Origin: Cryobacterium sp. CG_9.6
GTDB taxonomy: Bacteria; Actinomycetota; Actinomycetes; Actinomycetales; Microbacteriaceae
DNA length: 64,000 nucleotides
NCBI RefSeq assembly: GCF_029893365.1
Contig: NZ_JARXUZ010000001.1
Span: 496,001 to 560,000, forward strand
Direction of reading: 5' to 3'
In this document: positions 42,410 to 49,976 of the stretch, piece by piece
Numbering within the stretch: the first letter of the stretch is position 1
Layout of the letters: each line of letters begins with the position of its first letter
Translations under genes and position numbers: made by a program
The notes under the pieces: generated by a model
What the model saw: only the letters and a program-made list of their open reading frames with translations
The model's database searches: none
Told to the model about the DNA's origin: nothing

Positions 42410-43068
42410 TCGATGGTGCTCCTCGTGCTGTCGGTCGCGCCGGTCAACCGCGCGGTGCTCTCCAAAACATCCTGCCATGTGTCAACGTCGGTTGCGGCGT
42501 TCGTGTCGTCGTGGATGCCGCGGAGCACGAGCGAACCCAGCAGCTCACGCATGCTGGCCCCGTGCGCACGGGCACCGAGACGGCTCATGGCCGCGGTCAG
42601 GGCGTCGAGCCGATAGGCCGCGGTCAGCCATTGCGCGTGACCGTCGGTATCGGTGAGGTACAGCCCCTGAACCGAGGCCGGCAGAGTGGGGTCGGTGAGG
42701 TGCGGGAGTAGCGTGCGGGTGGCATCCGCTGCCCAAGGGAGGTCGCAGGCCAAAACGAGCACCCAGTCGGGCAGGTCGGTGGCCGTAAGTGCGGTGAGGC
42801 CGGCCGCAATGCCGGCCACGGGGCCACCGAACGGTGGATCCTCCAGCGCCCAGACCGCCGGGGTGCTTCCCGCCGGCGTATCACCGGCCGCGAGATGAGC
42901 GGTTTCCGGTCCCACGATCACCACGTGTCGCACCAGAGTGCGGGCATCCAACACCCTCGAGAGCAGTGTGCGACCGGCCACCTCGACGGCCGGTTTCACG
43001 GCTCCGTCGAGTCGACGGCCGCGTCCGCCGGCGAGAACAATAAGGTCGACGATCACTGCGCCGCTCAC
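42406..43068 (-). CDS. mobA: Molybdenum cofactor guanylyltransferase
   Basis: This 220-residue nucleotidyltransferase has the GTP-binding signature LIVLAGGRGRRLDG with the Lys in AVKPAVEV, GPVAGIAAGL, and the metal-binding VLVLACDLPWA. It links GMP to molybdopterin to make the bis-MGD cofactor of the DMSO reductase family. It starts 33 bases after moaC and overlaps the DUF6457 start by four bases. No bis-MGD enzyme is encoded in this window. Confidence 0.9.
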   Translation of the reverse strand: MSGAVIVDLIVLAGGRGRRLDGAVKPAVEVAGRTLLSRVLDARTLVRHVVIVGPETAHLAAGDTPAGSTPAVWALEDPPFGGPVAGIAAGLTALTATDLPDWVLVLACDLPWAADATRTLLPHLTDPTLPASVQGLYLTDTDGHAQWLTAAYRLDALTAAMSRLGARAHGASMRELLGSLVLRGIHDDTNAATDVDTWQDVLESTARLTGATDSTRSTIE

Positions 43069-43100
43069 GCGGACCGGTCGTTCAGAATGTCAGGCATGAT

Positions 43101-43613
43101 TCACTCGGCCGCGCGATGCCAGTCGCCCGACTTGCCGCCGGTCTTGGCGAGCAGGCGCACGTTCTCAATGGTGACGGACTTGTCGAGGCCCTTCACCATG
43201 TCAACCACGGCCAGCGCGGCGACGGACACGGCGGTGAGTGCCTCCATCTCGACGCCGGTGCGGTCGGCGGTGCGCACGGTGGCCGTCACGCTCACGCCGG
43301 TATCACCCACAACCAGGTCGACAACGGCGCCGTGCACTCCAATGACGTGCGCGAGGGGCAGCAGGTCAGCGGTCTTCTTGGCTCCCTGAATGCCGGCGAT
43401 CCGGGCAACCGCGAGCACATCACCCTTGGGCGCGCTGCCATCGCGGAGTGCTGCAATCACTTTTTCGCCGCAGCGCACAAAGCCGGCGGCGGTGGCACTG
43501 CGCACCGTGGGTATCTTTTCGGTGACGTCCACCATGCGGGCCTGGCCGGTGGAATCGAGGTGGGTGAAGGGCTGGACGGCCGCTGAAGCGGGCATGTCGG
43601 CGGCAGAGTTCAT
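43101..43613 (-). CDS. moaC: Cyclic pyranopterin monophosphate synthase
   Basis: This 170-residue protein is MoaC: ARMVDVTEKIPTVRSATA, GIQGAKKTADLLPLAHVI, GVEMEALTAVSVAALAVVDM and ENVRLLAKTGGKSGDW. It makes the pterin ring of the cofactor with MoaA. Its ATG overlaps the moeA stop by four bases. The partner radical SAM gene moaA is not in the window. Confidence 0.96.
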   Translation of the reverse strand: MNSAADMPASAAVQPFTHLDSTGQARMVDVTEKIPTVRSATAAGFVRCGEKVIAALRDGSAPKGDVLAVARIAGIQGAKKTADLLPLAHVIGVHGAVVDLVVGDTGVSVTATVRTADRTGVEMEALTAVSVAALAVVDMVKGLDKSVTIENVRLLAKTGGKSGDWHRAAE

Positions 43614-44932
43614 GATGTCAGCATGACAGTCACACGGTCACCGTCGCTAATCTGTGTCACGCCTTCGGGCACCATAGCCAGTCCGTTGGCCTGCCCAAGC
43701 CCGGCCACGAGGTGTGAGCCGGATCCGCCAGCCGCGGCCGGACGAACGAGGGTGCGATCGCCGTCGTGCTGGACGATCACGGGCATGTACTGTGCTCGGC
43801 CCGCAGGGGAGCGCCACCCGGCCTCCACCGTGGCGGTGATGGTGGGGCGCTGCAGCTCGGTGTGGCCGAGCATCTGGCGGAGCGCCGGTCGCACAAACAC
43901 CTCGAATGACACATATGCGCTCACCGGGTTTCCGGGCAGCGCAAAGATGACCGGGCCAACCTCTGCCGAGTCCCCGGCAGTCGGCCAGCGACCAAAGCCC
44001 TGTGGCTTACCGGGCTGCATCTTCACCGGGCCGAAGCGCACCGTGCCGAGCGGAGCGAGCACCGCCTTGACCACGTCATACGCGCCAACGCTCACGCCGC
44101 CCGAGAGCACGATCACGTCAACGGTTTCCGACAGCGACGTCAAGAGCTCCTTCAGGGTGCGCTCATCGTCGGGAACGGCACCGACGCGAATCGGAATCCC
44201 GCCAGCTTCGGCAACCGCCGCCGACAGCAGAAAGGAGTTCGAGTCGGGAATCTGCCCACGCCGAGTGGGGTCGCCGGGAGTCACCAACTCACTGCCGGTG
44301 GAAATCACGGCCACGCGTGGTGCCGCATGAGCGAGCACAACGGAGGTGCCCGCGCTGGCTGCCGCCGCCACGCGGGTAGCCCAGAGTACGGACCCGGCAC
44401 GCAGCACGGTGTCGCCAGCGTGCGCATCCTCGCCGGAACGACGAATGTGCGCATGCTCCGCCGGCGGAACGGTGATGGTGACCCGCTCCGTGCCCTGGTC
44501 GGTGTTCTCAATCGGAACGATGGCATCCGCTCCATCGGGCAGCGGTGCACCGGTCATGATGCGGGCCACCTGACCCACGTCGATGTAGGGGTTGTCGGCG
44601 GTGCCCGCAGCAAGATCCGCAATCACGGGCAGCGTCACCGGGTTGGCCTCGCTCGCGAGGAGCAGATCGGCGCGGCGCACGGCGTAGCCATCCATCGCCG
44701 AGTTGTCGAAGGGCGGCGTGGCCGTGGCGCTCACCACGTCTTCCGCGAGTACGAGGCCGCGCACCTCGTCGAGCGACAGCCGGGTAGGGGGCAGTACGTG
44801 GGCCTCGGCCAGGACAGCCGCAAGTTGCTCGGCAGCGGTGCGAGCGGATGCCGCGGGCGCGCACGCATCCGCTCCCCGGTCGTGACCGTGAGCGTCGTGG
44901 GTGGTGGGCGGCAGGATCGGGGTGTCGGCCAC
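43610..44932 (-). CDS. moeA: Molybdopterin molybdenumtransferase
   Basis: This 440-residue MoeA inserts molybdate into adenylated molybdopterin. The motifs PPFDNSAMDGYAVR, GQVARIMTGAPLPDGADAIVP, STGSELVTPGD (with the QIPDSNSFLL follow-on), LSGGVSVGAYD and FALPGNPVSAYV are all present. It starts three bases after moeZ and overlaps moaC, so it is in the operon centre. Length is slightly above average because of an Ala- and His-rich N-terminal extension (about 35 residues). Confidence 0.95.
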   Translation of the reverse strand: MADTPILPPTTHDAHGHDRGADACAPAASARTAAEQLAAVLAEAHVLPPTRLSLDEVRGLVLAEDVVSATATPPFDNSAMDGYAVRRADLLLASEANPVTLPVIADLAAGTADNPYIDVGQVARIMTGAPLPDGADAIVPIENTDQGTERVTITVPPAEHAHIRRSGEDAHAGDTVLRAGSVLWATRVAAAASAGTSVVLAHAAPRVAVISTGSELVTPGDPTRRGQIPDSNSFLLSAAVAEAGGIPIRVGAVPDDERTLKELLTSLSETVDVIVLSGGVSVGAYDVVKAVLAPLGTVRFGPVKMQPGKPQGFGRWPTAGDSAEVGPVIFALPGNPVSAYVSFEVFVRPALRQMLGHTELQRPTITATVEAGWRSPAGRAQYMPVIVQHDGDRTLVRPAAAGGSGSHLVAGLGQANGLAMVPEGVTQISDGDRVTVMLTS

Positions 44933-44935
44933 GGG

Positions 44936-46165
44936 TTAGCTCGCGTCCGCAGCCACGCGCACGGAGGCGCTCGATGGAGTGACGGTCGCCCAGCGGCTGC
45001 CCGCCCCGGGTGCCTCGCCCGCAGTGACCGCGGCGTCCCACGCCACGATCCCGCCGGCAAGCACGGAAATGTCAGTGAAGCCCGCGCCCTCGAGGGCGAG
45101 TGCCGCTCGGTTCGCCCGTGCGCCCGTGTGGCAGTGCACCACGAGAGGCTTGTCGCGCGGGAGCGACGCCAGGCCCTCGGCGGTCAGCAGGGTGCCCAGC
45201 GGCAGAAGCTGCGAATCGGGAATCGAGGTTTCGGCGTGCTCGCTCGGTTCGCGCACGTCAACCACGAGAAAGTCGTCCAGGCCGGATTCCCGATTCGTCA
45301 GCCGCGTCACGAGATCGTGGGTGCTGATTTCCACCGCGGTGCTCTGCTCCGGCTCGCTCGCTTCGCCCGGTAGCGGGGCGGCGGCGATGCCGGTCCCCAG
45401 CAGCGGCACTTCGCTGAACCGACCGGAGAGCGCGTCGATCACCAACACCCGTCCAATGAGGGGGCTCCCGATTCCGGTGATCAGTTTGATCGTCTCGGTG
45501 GCCATCAGTGATCCCACCTGACCGCAGAGCGCACCGAGCACGCCGGCCTCGGCGCAGTTGGGCACTTCGCCCTCAGCGGGCGGGGTGGGGAACAGATCGC
45601 GCAGGTGCACTCCGGTCACGCCGCTGTCGGCGGGCGGGTTGGCCCAGAACACGGTGAGCTGAGCGTCGAATCGCAAAACGGATGCCCACACCAGCGGAAT
45701 CCCAAGAGCCGCGCAGGTGTCATTCACGAGAAAACGCGTGGGGAAGTTGTCGGTTCCGTCGATCACCACGTCGTATCCGCCGAGGATGGCGGCGGCGTTC
45801 GCGGCAACCAGGCGCTCGCTGTGCTGAATGATGGTGGCTTCGGGGGAGATGCCGGCAATGGCCTCCGCCGCGCTGGCCACCTTGGGCCGGCCAACGTCCG
45901 TGACGCCGTGCACGATCTGGCGCTGCAGGTTGCTGGGCTCCACGTCGTCATCATCGACGATGCCGATGGTACCCACGCCGGCCGCCGCGAGGTAGAGCAG
46001 CGCCGGAGAACCGAGCCCGCCCGCGCCGAGCACAAGCACGCGCGCGTTCGCGAGACGCCGCTGTCCGAGCTCGTTGAGCTGGGGTAGCCGGCGTTGGCGG
46101 GCGGTACGCACGGATTCTGACGCACTGAGCTGGTCAACGGGCTCGACGAGAGGAGAAATAGCCAT
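44936..46165 (-). CDS. moeZ: MoeB-rhodanese fusion (MoeZ-type sulfurtransferase)
   Basis: This 409-residue protein has a ThiF/MoeB adenylyltransferase domain (about 15-270; VLVLGAGGLGSPALLYLAAAG ATP loop, DGTDNFPTRFLVND, catalytic-region Cys in NCAEAGVLG) and a C-terminal rhodanese domain (about 285-390; FLVVDVREPSEHAE, active loop HCHTGARANRAA). It adenylates the MoaD Gly-Gly end and supplies sulfur to it. The usual CxxC zinc pair before PEPP is absent (VHLRDLF). It is the first gene of the cofactor operon. Confidence 0.93.
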   Translation of the reverse strand: MAISPLVEPVDQLSASESVRTARQRRLPQLNELGQRRLANARVLVLGAGGLGSPALLYLAAAGVGTIGIVDDDDVEPSNLQRQIVHGVTDVGRPKVASAAEAIAGISPEATIIQHSERLVAANAAAILGGYDVVIDGTDNFPTRFLVNDTCAALGIPLVWASVLRFDAQLTVFWANPPADSGVTGVHLRDLFPTPPAEGEVPNCAEAGVLGALCGQVGSLMATETIKLITGIGSPLIGRVLVIDALSGRFSEVPLLGTGIAAAPLPGEASEPEQSTAVEISTHDLVTRLTNRESGLDDFLVVDVREPSEHAETSIPDSQLLPLGTLLTAEGLASLPRDKPLVVHCHTGARANRAALALEGAGFTDISVLAGGIVAWDAAVTAGEAPGAGSRWATVTPSSASVRVAADAS

Positions 46166-46243
46166 ACCTCAACGCTAAGCGTTGTTGGCTGTGTGTGCGA
46201 CCCGGCCGGGCCCCGGATGCCGGGCCCCGGATGCCGGGCCTCA

Positions 46244-46292
46244 CCGGCGACCTGTGCACCTTCCCGGTGCCAGCGAAGGTGCGATGTGCGCC
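46244..46292 (-). repeat. Inverted copy of repeat family 1 (copy E)
   Basis: Reverse-complemented, these 49 bases match 32964-33012 at about 40 positions, with GGCGCACATCGCACC and CCGGGAAGGTGCA intact. A 14-bp sequence (CCGGGCCCCGGATG) is also repeated in tandem just upstream (46207-46238 region). The gap 46166-46360 between moeZ and the HTH-TOBE gene holds only these repeats. Confidence 0.8.
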
Positions 46293-46360
46293 GGCGAGGG
46301 CCCGCAGGCCACGTGTGCGCGGGAAACAACCCGGCGAACAGGAGCAGATGCGGTGATAAT

Positions 46361-46774
46361 ATGCAAAGCGTGACTCAATATCGAATCAGTGAGGCCGCCG
46401 AGCTGCTCGGGGTCAGCGACGATACCGTGCGCCGGTGGGTTGACGCCGGGCGAATGGATGCCGCGGTGGACGCCGTGGGCCGCCTCGCCATCGAGGGTGC
46501 CCAGTTAGCCGCCTTTGCGGTGGAGCAGGCGAGTTCGCCCACCGACCCCTCCCACGTGGGTCGCAGCGCTCGTAATCGGTTTGTGGGAATCGTGACGGCC
46601 ATCACGATGGACACGGTCATGGCCCAGGTGGAGGTGCAGTGCGGCCCGTACCGCGTGGTCTCCCTCATGTCGAGTGAGGCCGTGCGGGAACTCCGGCTCG
46701 AGGTGGGCTCACTGAGTGTGGCCGTGATCAAGGCCACCAACGTGATCATCGAAACGCCCGGCCGCCGCGCATGA
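46361..46774 (+). CDS. HTH-TOBE molybdate-responsive regulator
   Basis: This 137-residue protein has an excisionase/MerR-like helix-turn-helix (YRISEAAELLGVSDDTVRRW, residues 6-25) and a C-terminal TOBE/Mop domain (about 67-133; ARNRFVGIVTAITMDTVMAQVEVQCG ... VIKATNVIIE), which binds molybdate in ModE-like proteins. It therefore probably senses molybdate and controls modABC, whose first gene overlaps its stop (ATGA). ATG 46361 lacks a close ribosome binding site; GATAAT immediately before it is -10-like, so GTG 46370 may serve as a leaderless start. Confidence 0.88.
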   Translation: MQSVTQYRISEAAELLGVSDDTVRRWVDAGRMDAAVDAVGRLAIEGAQLAAFAVEQASSPTDPSHVGRSARNRFVGIVTAITMDTVMAQVEVQCGPYRVVSLMSSEAVRELRLEVGSLSVAVIKATNVIIETPGRRA

Positions 46775-47553
46775 GAGTGCCCCGGCCGGTTGTCCTTGCC
46801 CTCACGACCGCGTTGCTCGTGACCCTCGCTGGCTGCGCGAGCGCGCCCGGCGCGAGCCCGCCCGCATCAGCGTCAGGACCAAGCGGGTCGATCACCGTCT
46901 TTGCCGCCGCCTCCCTCACGGTTCCGTTCACCGAGATGAAGACCGCGTTTGAAGCCGAGTACCCCGGCACCACCATCGCTCTCAACTTTGCGGGCTCCTC
47001 CGACCTGGTCACGCAGATCACGGAGGGGGCGCCGGCCGACGTGTTCGCCTCCGCCGACACGAAGAACATGGCCACGCTCACGGATGCGTCCCTCGCCGTC
47101 GCTCCCGTGGCTTTCGCCACCAACACGCTCACCATCGCCGTGCCCCCAGGTAACCCGGCCGGCATCCGCTCCTTCGCCGACCTTGCCCGACCGGGCGTCA
47201 AAACCGTGGTCTGTGCGCCCCAGGTGCCGTGCGGGGCGGCCACGGTGGCCGTTGCTGCGGTTGCCGGCGTCACCCTCGCGCCGGTCAGCGAGGAGTCCTC
47301 GGTCACCGATGTGCTCGGCAAGGTGCGCTCGGGCGAAGCGGATGCCGGCCTCGTGTACGTGACGGACGTTCAGGCCGCAGGTGGCAGCGTCGAGGGCATC
47401 ACCTTCCCGCAGTCGGCCGACGTGGTGAACACCTACCCCATTGCGGCCCTCACCGATTCCGGTAACGCCGCCCTGGCTGCCGTGTTTGCCGCATGGGTCG
47501 CCAGTACCCCCGGCCAGGCCATTCTGGAATCGGCTGGCTTTGGCCGACCCTAA
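46771..47553 (+). CDS. modA: Molybdate ABC transporter substrate-binding lipoprotein
   Basis: This 260-residue lipoprotein has a signal sequence with the lipobox LAGC (Cys about residue 22) and a Ser/Ala/Pro-rich linker. The binding domain starts [17 protein letters not shown], with [24 protein letters not shown], both Ser-bearing loops that hold the oxyanion. [11 protein letters not shown] and [10 protein letters not shown] are further ModA features. It captures molybdate (or tungstate) outside the cell. It is coupled to the regulator gene upstream. Confidence 0.95.
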   Translation: MRVPRPVVLALTTALLVTLAGCASAPGASPPASASGPSGSITVFAAASLTVPFTEMKTAFEAEYPGTTIALNFAGSSDLVTQITEGAPADVFASADTKNMATLTDASLAVAPVAFATNTLTIAVPPGNPAGIRSFADLARPGVKTVVCAPQVPCGAATVAVAAVAGVTLAPVSEESSVTDVLGKVRSGEADAGLVYVTDVQAAGGSVEGITFPQSADVVNTYPIAALTDSGNAALAAVFAAWVASTPGQAILESAGFGRP

Positions 47554-48385
47554 CGATCGCCGCGCCTCCGCGCCGGGGACGACACACTTCACCTCCGTTC
47601 CACGGTGGGTCATGGCTGTCGCCGCCCTCGGCTCGGTGTTTGTGGTGCTGCCGTTGGTGGCCATGGTCAGCCGGGTCAACTGGGGCAGCTTTCTCGAGCT
47701 CGTCACCAGCGAGTCATCCGTTGCCGCATTGCTCCTGAGCCTGCACACCTCGAGTATCGCCACCGTTCTCTGCGTGGTGGTGGGGGTGCCGATGGCTCTG
47801 GTGCTGGCCCGAACGCGGTTTCCCGGGCAGCGGCTTCTGCGCCCGCTTGTGCTTCTTCCCCTGGTTCTTCCGCCGGTCGTGGGGGGAATCGCGCTGCTCT
47901 ACACCTTCGGGCGCCGCGGCCTGCTCGGTGAGACCTTTGAGGTGCTGGGCATTCAAATCGCCTTCTCCACGACGGCCGTGGTGCTCGCCCAAACCTTCGT
48001 GGCCCTGCCCTATCTTGTGCTGAGCCTCGAAGGAGGGTTGCGCGCCGTGGGCACCCGCTACGAAGCGGTGGCTGCCACCCTCGGTGCATCGCCCACCACC
48101 GTGCTGCGCCGGGTCACCCTGCCGCTGGTGGTGCCCGCACTCGTGTCGGGCGCTGTGCTCTCCTTCGCCCGCGCCCTCGGCGAATTCGGCGCCACCCTCA
48201 CGTTCGCTGGCAGCCTGCAGGGGGTCACCCGAACGCTCCCGCTCGAGATCTACCTGCAGCGAGAAACCGACCCCGATGCCGCCGTGGCGCTGTCCCTGGT
48301 GCTCGTGATCGTGGCTGTTCTCGTGGTGGGCTTCGCGCATCGCGGCGCTAACCCCGCCACCGGCTTTCTGCGACGGGCCCGCTGA
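47540..48385 (+). CDS. modB: Molybdate ABC transporter permease
   Basis: This permease has about six membrane helices and the EAA loop [26 protein letters not shown] that docks with Mod[24 protein letters not shown] and [16 protein letters not shown] are typical of ModB. The start is unclear: TTG 47540 overlaps the modA stop, and ATG 47612 is an alternative just before the first helix. The stop overlaps the modC ATG (TGATG). Confidence 0.92.
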   Translation: MADPNDRRASAPGTTHFTSVPRWVMAVAALGSVFVVLPLVAMVSRVNWGSFLELVTSESSVAALLLSLHTSSIATVLCVVVGVPMALVLARTRFPGQRLLRPLVLLPLVLPPVVGGIALLYTFGRRGLLGETFEVLGIQIAFSTTAVVLAQTFVALPYLVLSLEGGLRAVGTRYEAVAATLGASPTTVLRRVTLPLVVPALVSGAVLSFARALGEFGATLTFAGSLQGVTRTLPLEIYLQRETDPDAAVALSLVLVIVAVLVVGFAHRGANPATGFLRRAR

Positions 48386-49542
48386 TGCTGCACGTGTCGG
48401 CGCGGATGCCCGCCCGCGGCCTCGACATTCGGCTGCACGTCAAGCCCGGCGAAACCGTGGCTATTCTGGGGCCGAACGGTGCCGGAAAGTCCACCCTGCT
48501 CAGCGTGCTCGCCGGCCTTGTGCGCCCGGAATCCGGCCGAGCCGAGCTTGCCGGACGAATCCTGTTCTCGCTCGGGTCCGATGCCGATGCCGATGCCGAT
48601 GCCGAAGGCGCCGGTCGACCCGCCGCCGGATCCCCCCGCGCTCGCCACGGCTCCCGGGCACGCCGAGACTCCCACCTACCCCGAGACTCCTGGACGCCGC
48701 CGCACTCGCGCGGCGTCGCGCTCCTCGCTCAGGACGCGCTGCTTTTCCCTCACCTGAGCGCGGCAGCGAACGTGGCTTTCGGACCGCGAAGCGCGGGGGT
48801 CAGCCGGCGCGACGCCCACACCCGAGCGCTGCGGTGGCTCGGTGAGGTGGACGCCACCGAGTTCGCTGACCGCCGCCCGGCGGAGCTCTCCGGCGGGCAG
48901 GCGCAGCGGGTGGCGGTGGCGCGCGCCCTCGCGGCGCAACCGCAACTCCTGCTGCTCGATGAACCCCTCGCCGCGCTCGATGTGGCCGCCGCGCCGCTGC
49001 TGCGGCGCATGCTCCGCCGGGTGTTGGCCACCCAAACCGCACTGATCGTGACCCACGACGTGCTCGATGCCCTCACCCTGGCCGACCGCGTGGTGGTGTT
49101 ACACGAGGGTCGCATCATTGAGCAGGGTCCCACCCGCCAGGTTCTCGAACGCCCGCGCACCAGATTCACGGCCGACCTCGCTGCCCTCAACCTGCTCTCC
49201 GGCACGCGCACGCCCGCTGGAGTGGCCACGGACGCCGGCGCTCTCATCACGCTCGGCGCCAGCGACACGACAACCCGCGACATTCCGCTCGGATCCCGCG
49301 TGGGGGTGGCCGTGCGACCCGGCAACGTGAGCGTGTCCCTGCACCCCGACACCCCAGCCGGGCGCACCGTCATTGAGGCCCGTGTGCATGACCTCGAACC
49401 GAGAGGTGACGTGGTTCGGGTGCGGTCCACCGAGTTCTTCGCCGACCTCACGCCAGGAACCCTCGCCGACCTCGACCTGGACCTGGATGCCCGCGTGTAC
49501 TTCTCGTTCGAGAGTGGCAGCGCGGAGATCTACCCGCTGTGA
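48385..49542 (+). CDS. modC: Molybdate ABC transporter ATPase with a repeat-bearing insertion
   Basis: This 385-residue protein has Walker A (GPNGAGKST, about 31-39), a Q-loop (LLAQDALLFPH, about 113-123), the signature LSGGQAQRVAVARAL, Walker B (LLLLDEPLAALD) and a switch His (IVTHDVLDAL). A C-terminal MOP/TOBE-like domain follows (about 275-385). Between Walker A and the Q-loop is a low-complexity stretch of about 45 residues (SDADADADAEG, then Arg/Pro/Ser-rich), longer than in other ModC proteins I recall and encoded partly by GATGCC repeats. It powers ModB for molybdate import. Confidence 0.93.
   Translation: MLHVSARMPARGLDIRLHVKPGETVAILGPNGAGKSTLLSVLAGLVRPESGRAELAGRILFSLGSDADADADAEGAGRPAAGSPRARHGSRARRDSHLPRDSWTPPHSRGVALLAQDALLFPHLSAAANVAFGPRSAGVSRRDAHTRALRWLGEVDATEFADRRPAELSGGQAQRVAVARALAAQPQLLLLDEPLAALDVAAAPLLRRMLRRVLATQTALIVTHDVLDALTLADRVVVLHEGRIIEQGPTRQVLERPRTRFTADLAALNLLSGTRTPAGVATDAGALITLGASDTTTRDIPLGSRVGVAVRPGNVSVSLHPDTPAGRTVIEARVHDLEPRGDVVRVRSTEFFADLTPGTLADLDLDLDARVYFSFESGSAEIYPL
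48580..48603 (+). repeat. Four tandem GATGCC hexamers in modC
   Basis: GATGCC occurs four times in a row and encodes Asp-Ala repeats within the ModC insertion. The hexamer keeps the reading frame when it changes in number, so length variation between strains would be tolerated. Confidence 0.9.
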
Positions 49543-49576
49543 CGCTCTAAGGACGGTACTTATTGGCAGTCCTTAT

Positions 49577-49664
49577 TGGCGGAGAATGGGGGATTCGAAC
49601 CCCCGAGGGCTTTCACCCAACACGCTTTCCAAGCGTGCGCCATAGGCCACTAGGCGAATTCTCC
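49577..49664 (-). tRNA. tRNA-Ser(GGA)
   Basis: Read on the minus strand from 49664, the acceptor GGAGAAT pairs with ATTCTCC and the 3' CCA is encoded (49577-49579). The anticodon stem-loop ACGCTTGGAAAGCGT gives the anticodon GGA. A long variable arm (TTGGGTGAAAGCCCTCGG region) marks it as a type II tRNA, and the T-arm has GGTTCGAATCC. It reads the codons UCC and UCU. It faces modC, whose stop is 34 bases away. Confidence 0.95.
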
Positions 49665-49807
49665 TGGCCACCGTTTCCCGAAGGTAACGGCACCATAGAA
49701 TCCTATCTGTTTCTGAGGTGGTCTGCTGCCGCCTGACCCAAGCGGGCAACACCAGATCAGAAAAGCGGATGTTTTTGGTGCGTCCCGATCTCACCTAAGC
49801 TAGTAGC

Positions 49808-49896
49808 GGCTCCTCGCGTGGTGCCATCTTGGCCAATTCCCCTAGGACGGAAACGTAGCAAGGGTAACCGGGCTCTGGTAGGTGCGCGAGGGGTCC
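49808..49896 (+). ncRNA. ffs: Signal recognition particle RNA (4.5S)
   Basis: The region holds the conserved SRP RNA apical part: GGCCAATTCCCCTAGGACGG, AAACGTAGCAAGGGTAACCG and GGGCTCTGGTAGGTGC. The ends GGCTCCTCGCG (49808-49818) and CGCGAGGGGTCC (49885-49896) pair to close a long stem, and TTTCTTTT follows as a terminator. The form matches actinobacterial small SRP RNAs that I recall. Ends are approximate. It guides membrane-protein ribosomes to FtsY with Ffh. It sits between tRNA-Ser and pta. Confidence 0.85.
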
Positions 49897-49976
49897 TTTC
49901 TTTTAAGGATTTGCCGCTGTCTCGGGATACGCCACGGTGGCAGGAGCATACTGGGCAGGTTCCTCAACACGATTGA

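Noticed and set aside
49548..49580. Short repeat TTATTGGC twice beside the tRNA-Ser 3' end, as an attachment site
   Set aside because: Only eight bases are shared and no integrase or island follows. The AAGGAC/GTCCTT arms nearby are more likely a weak terminator.
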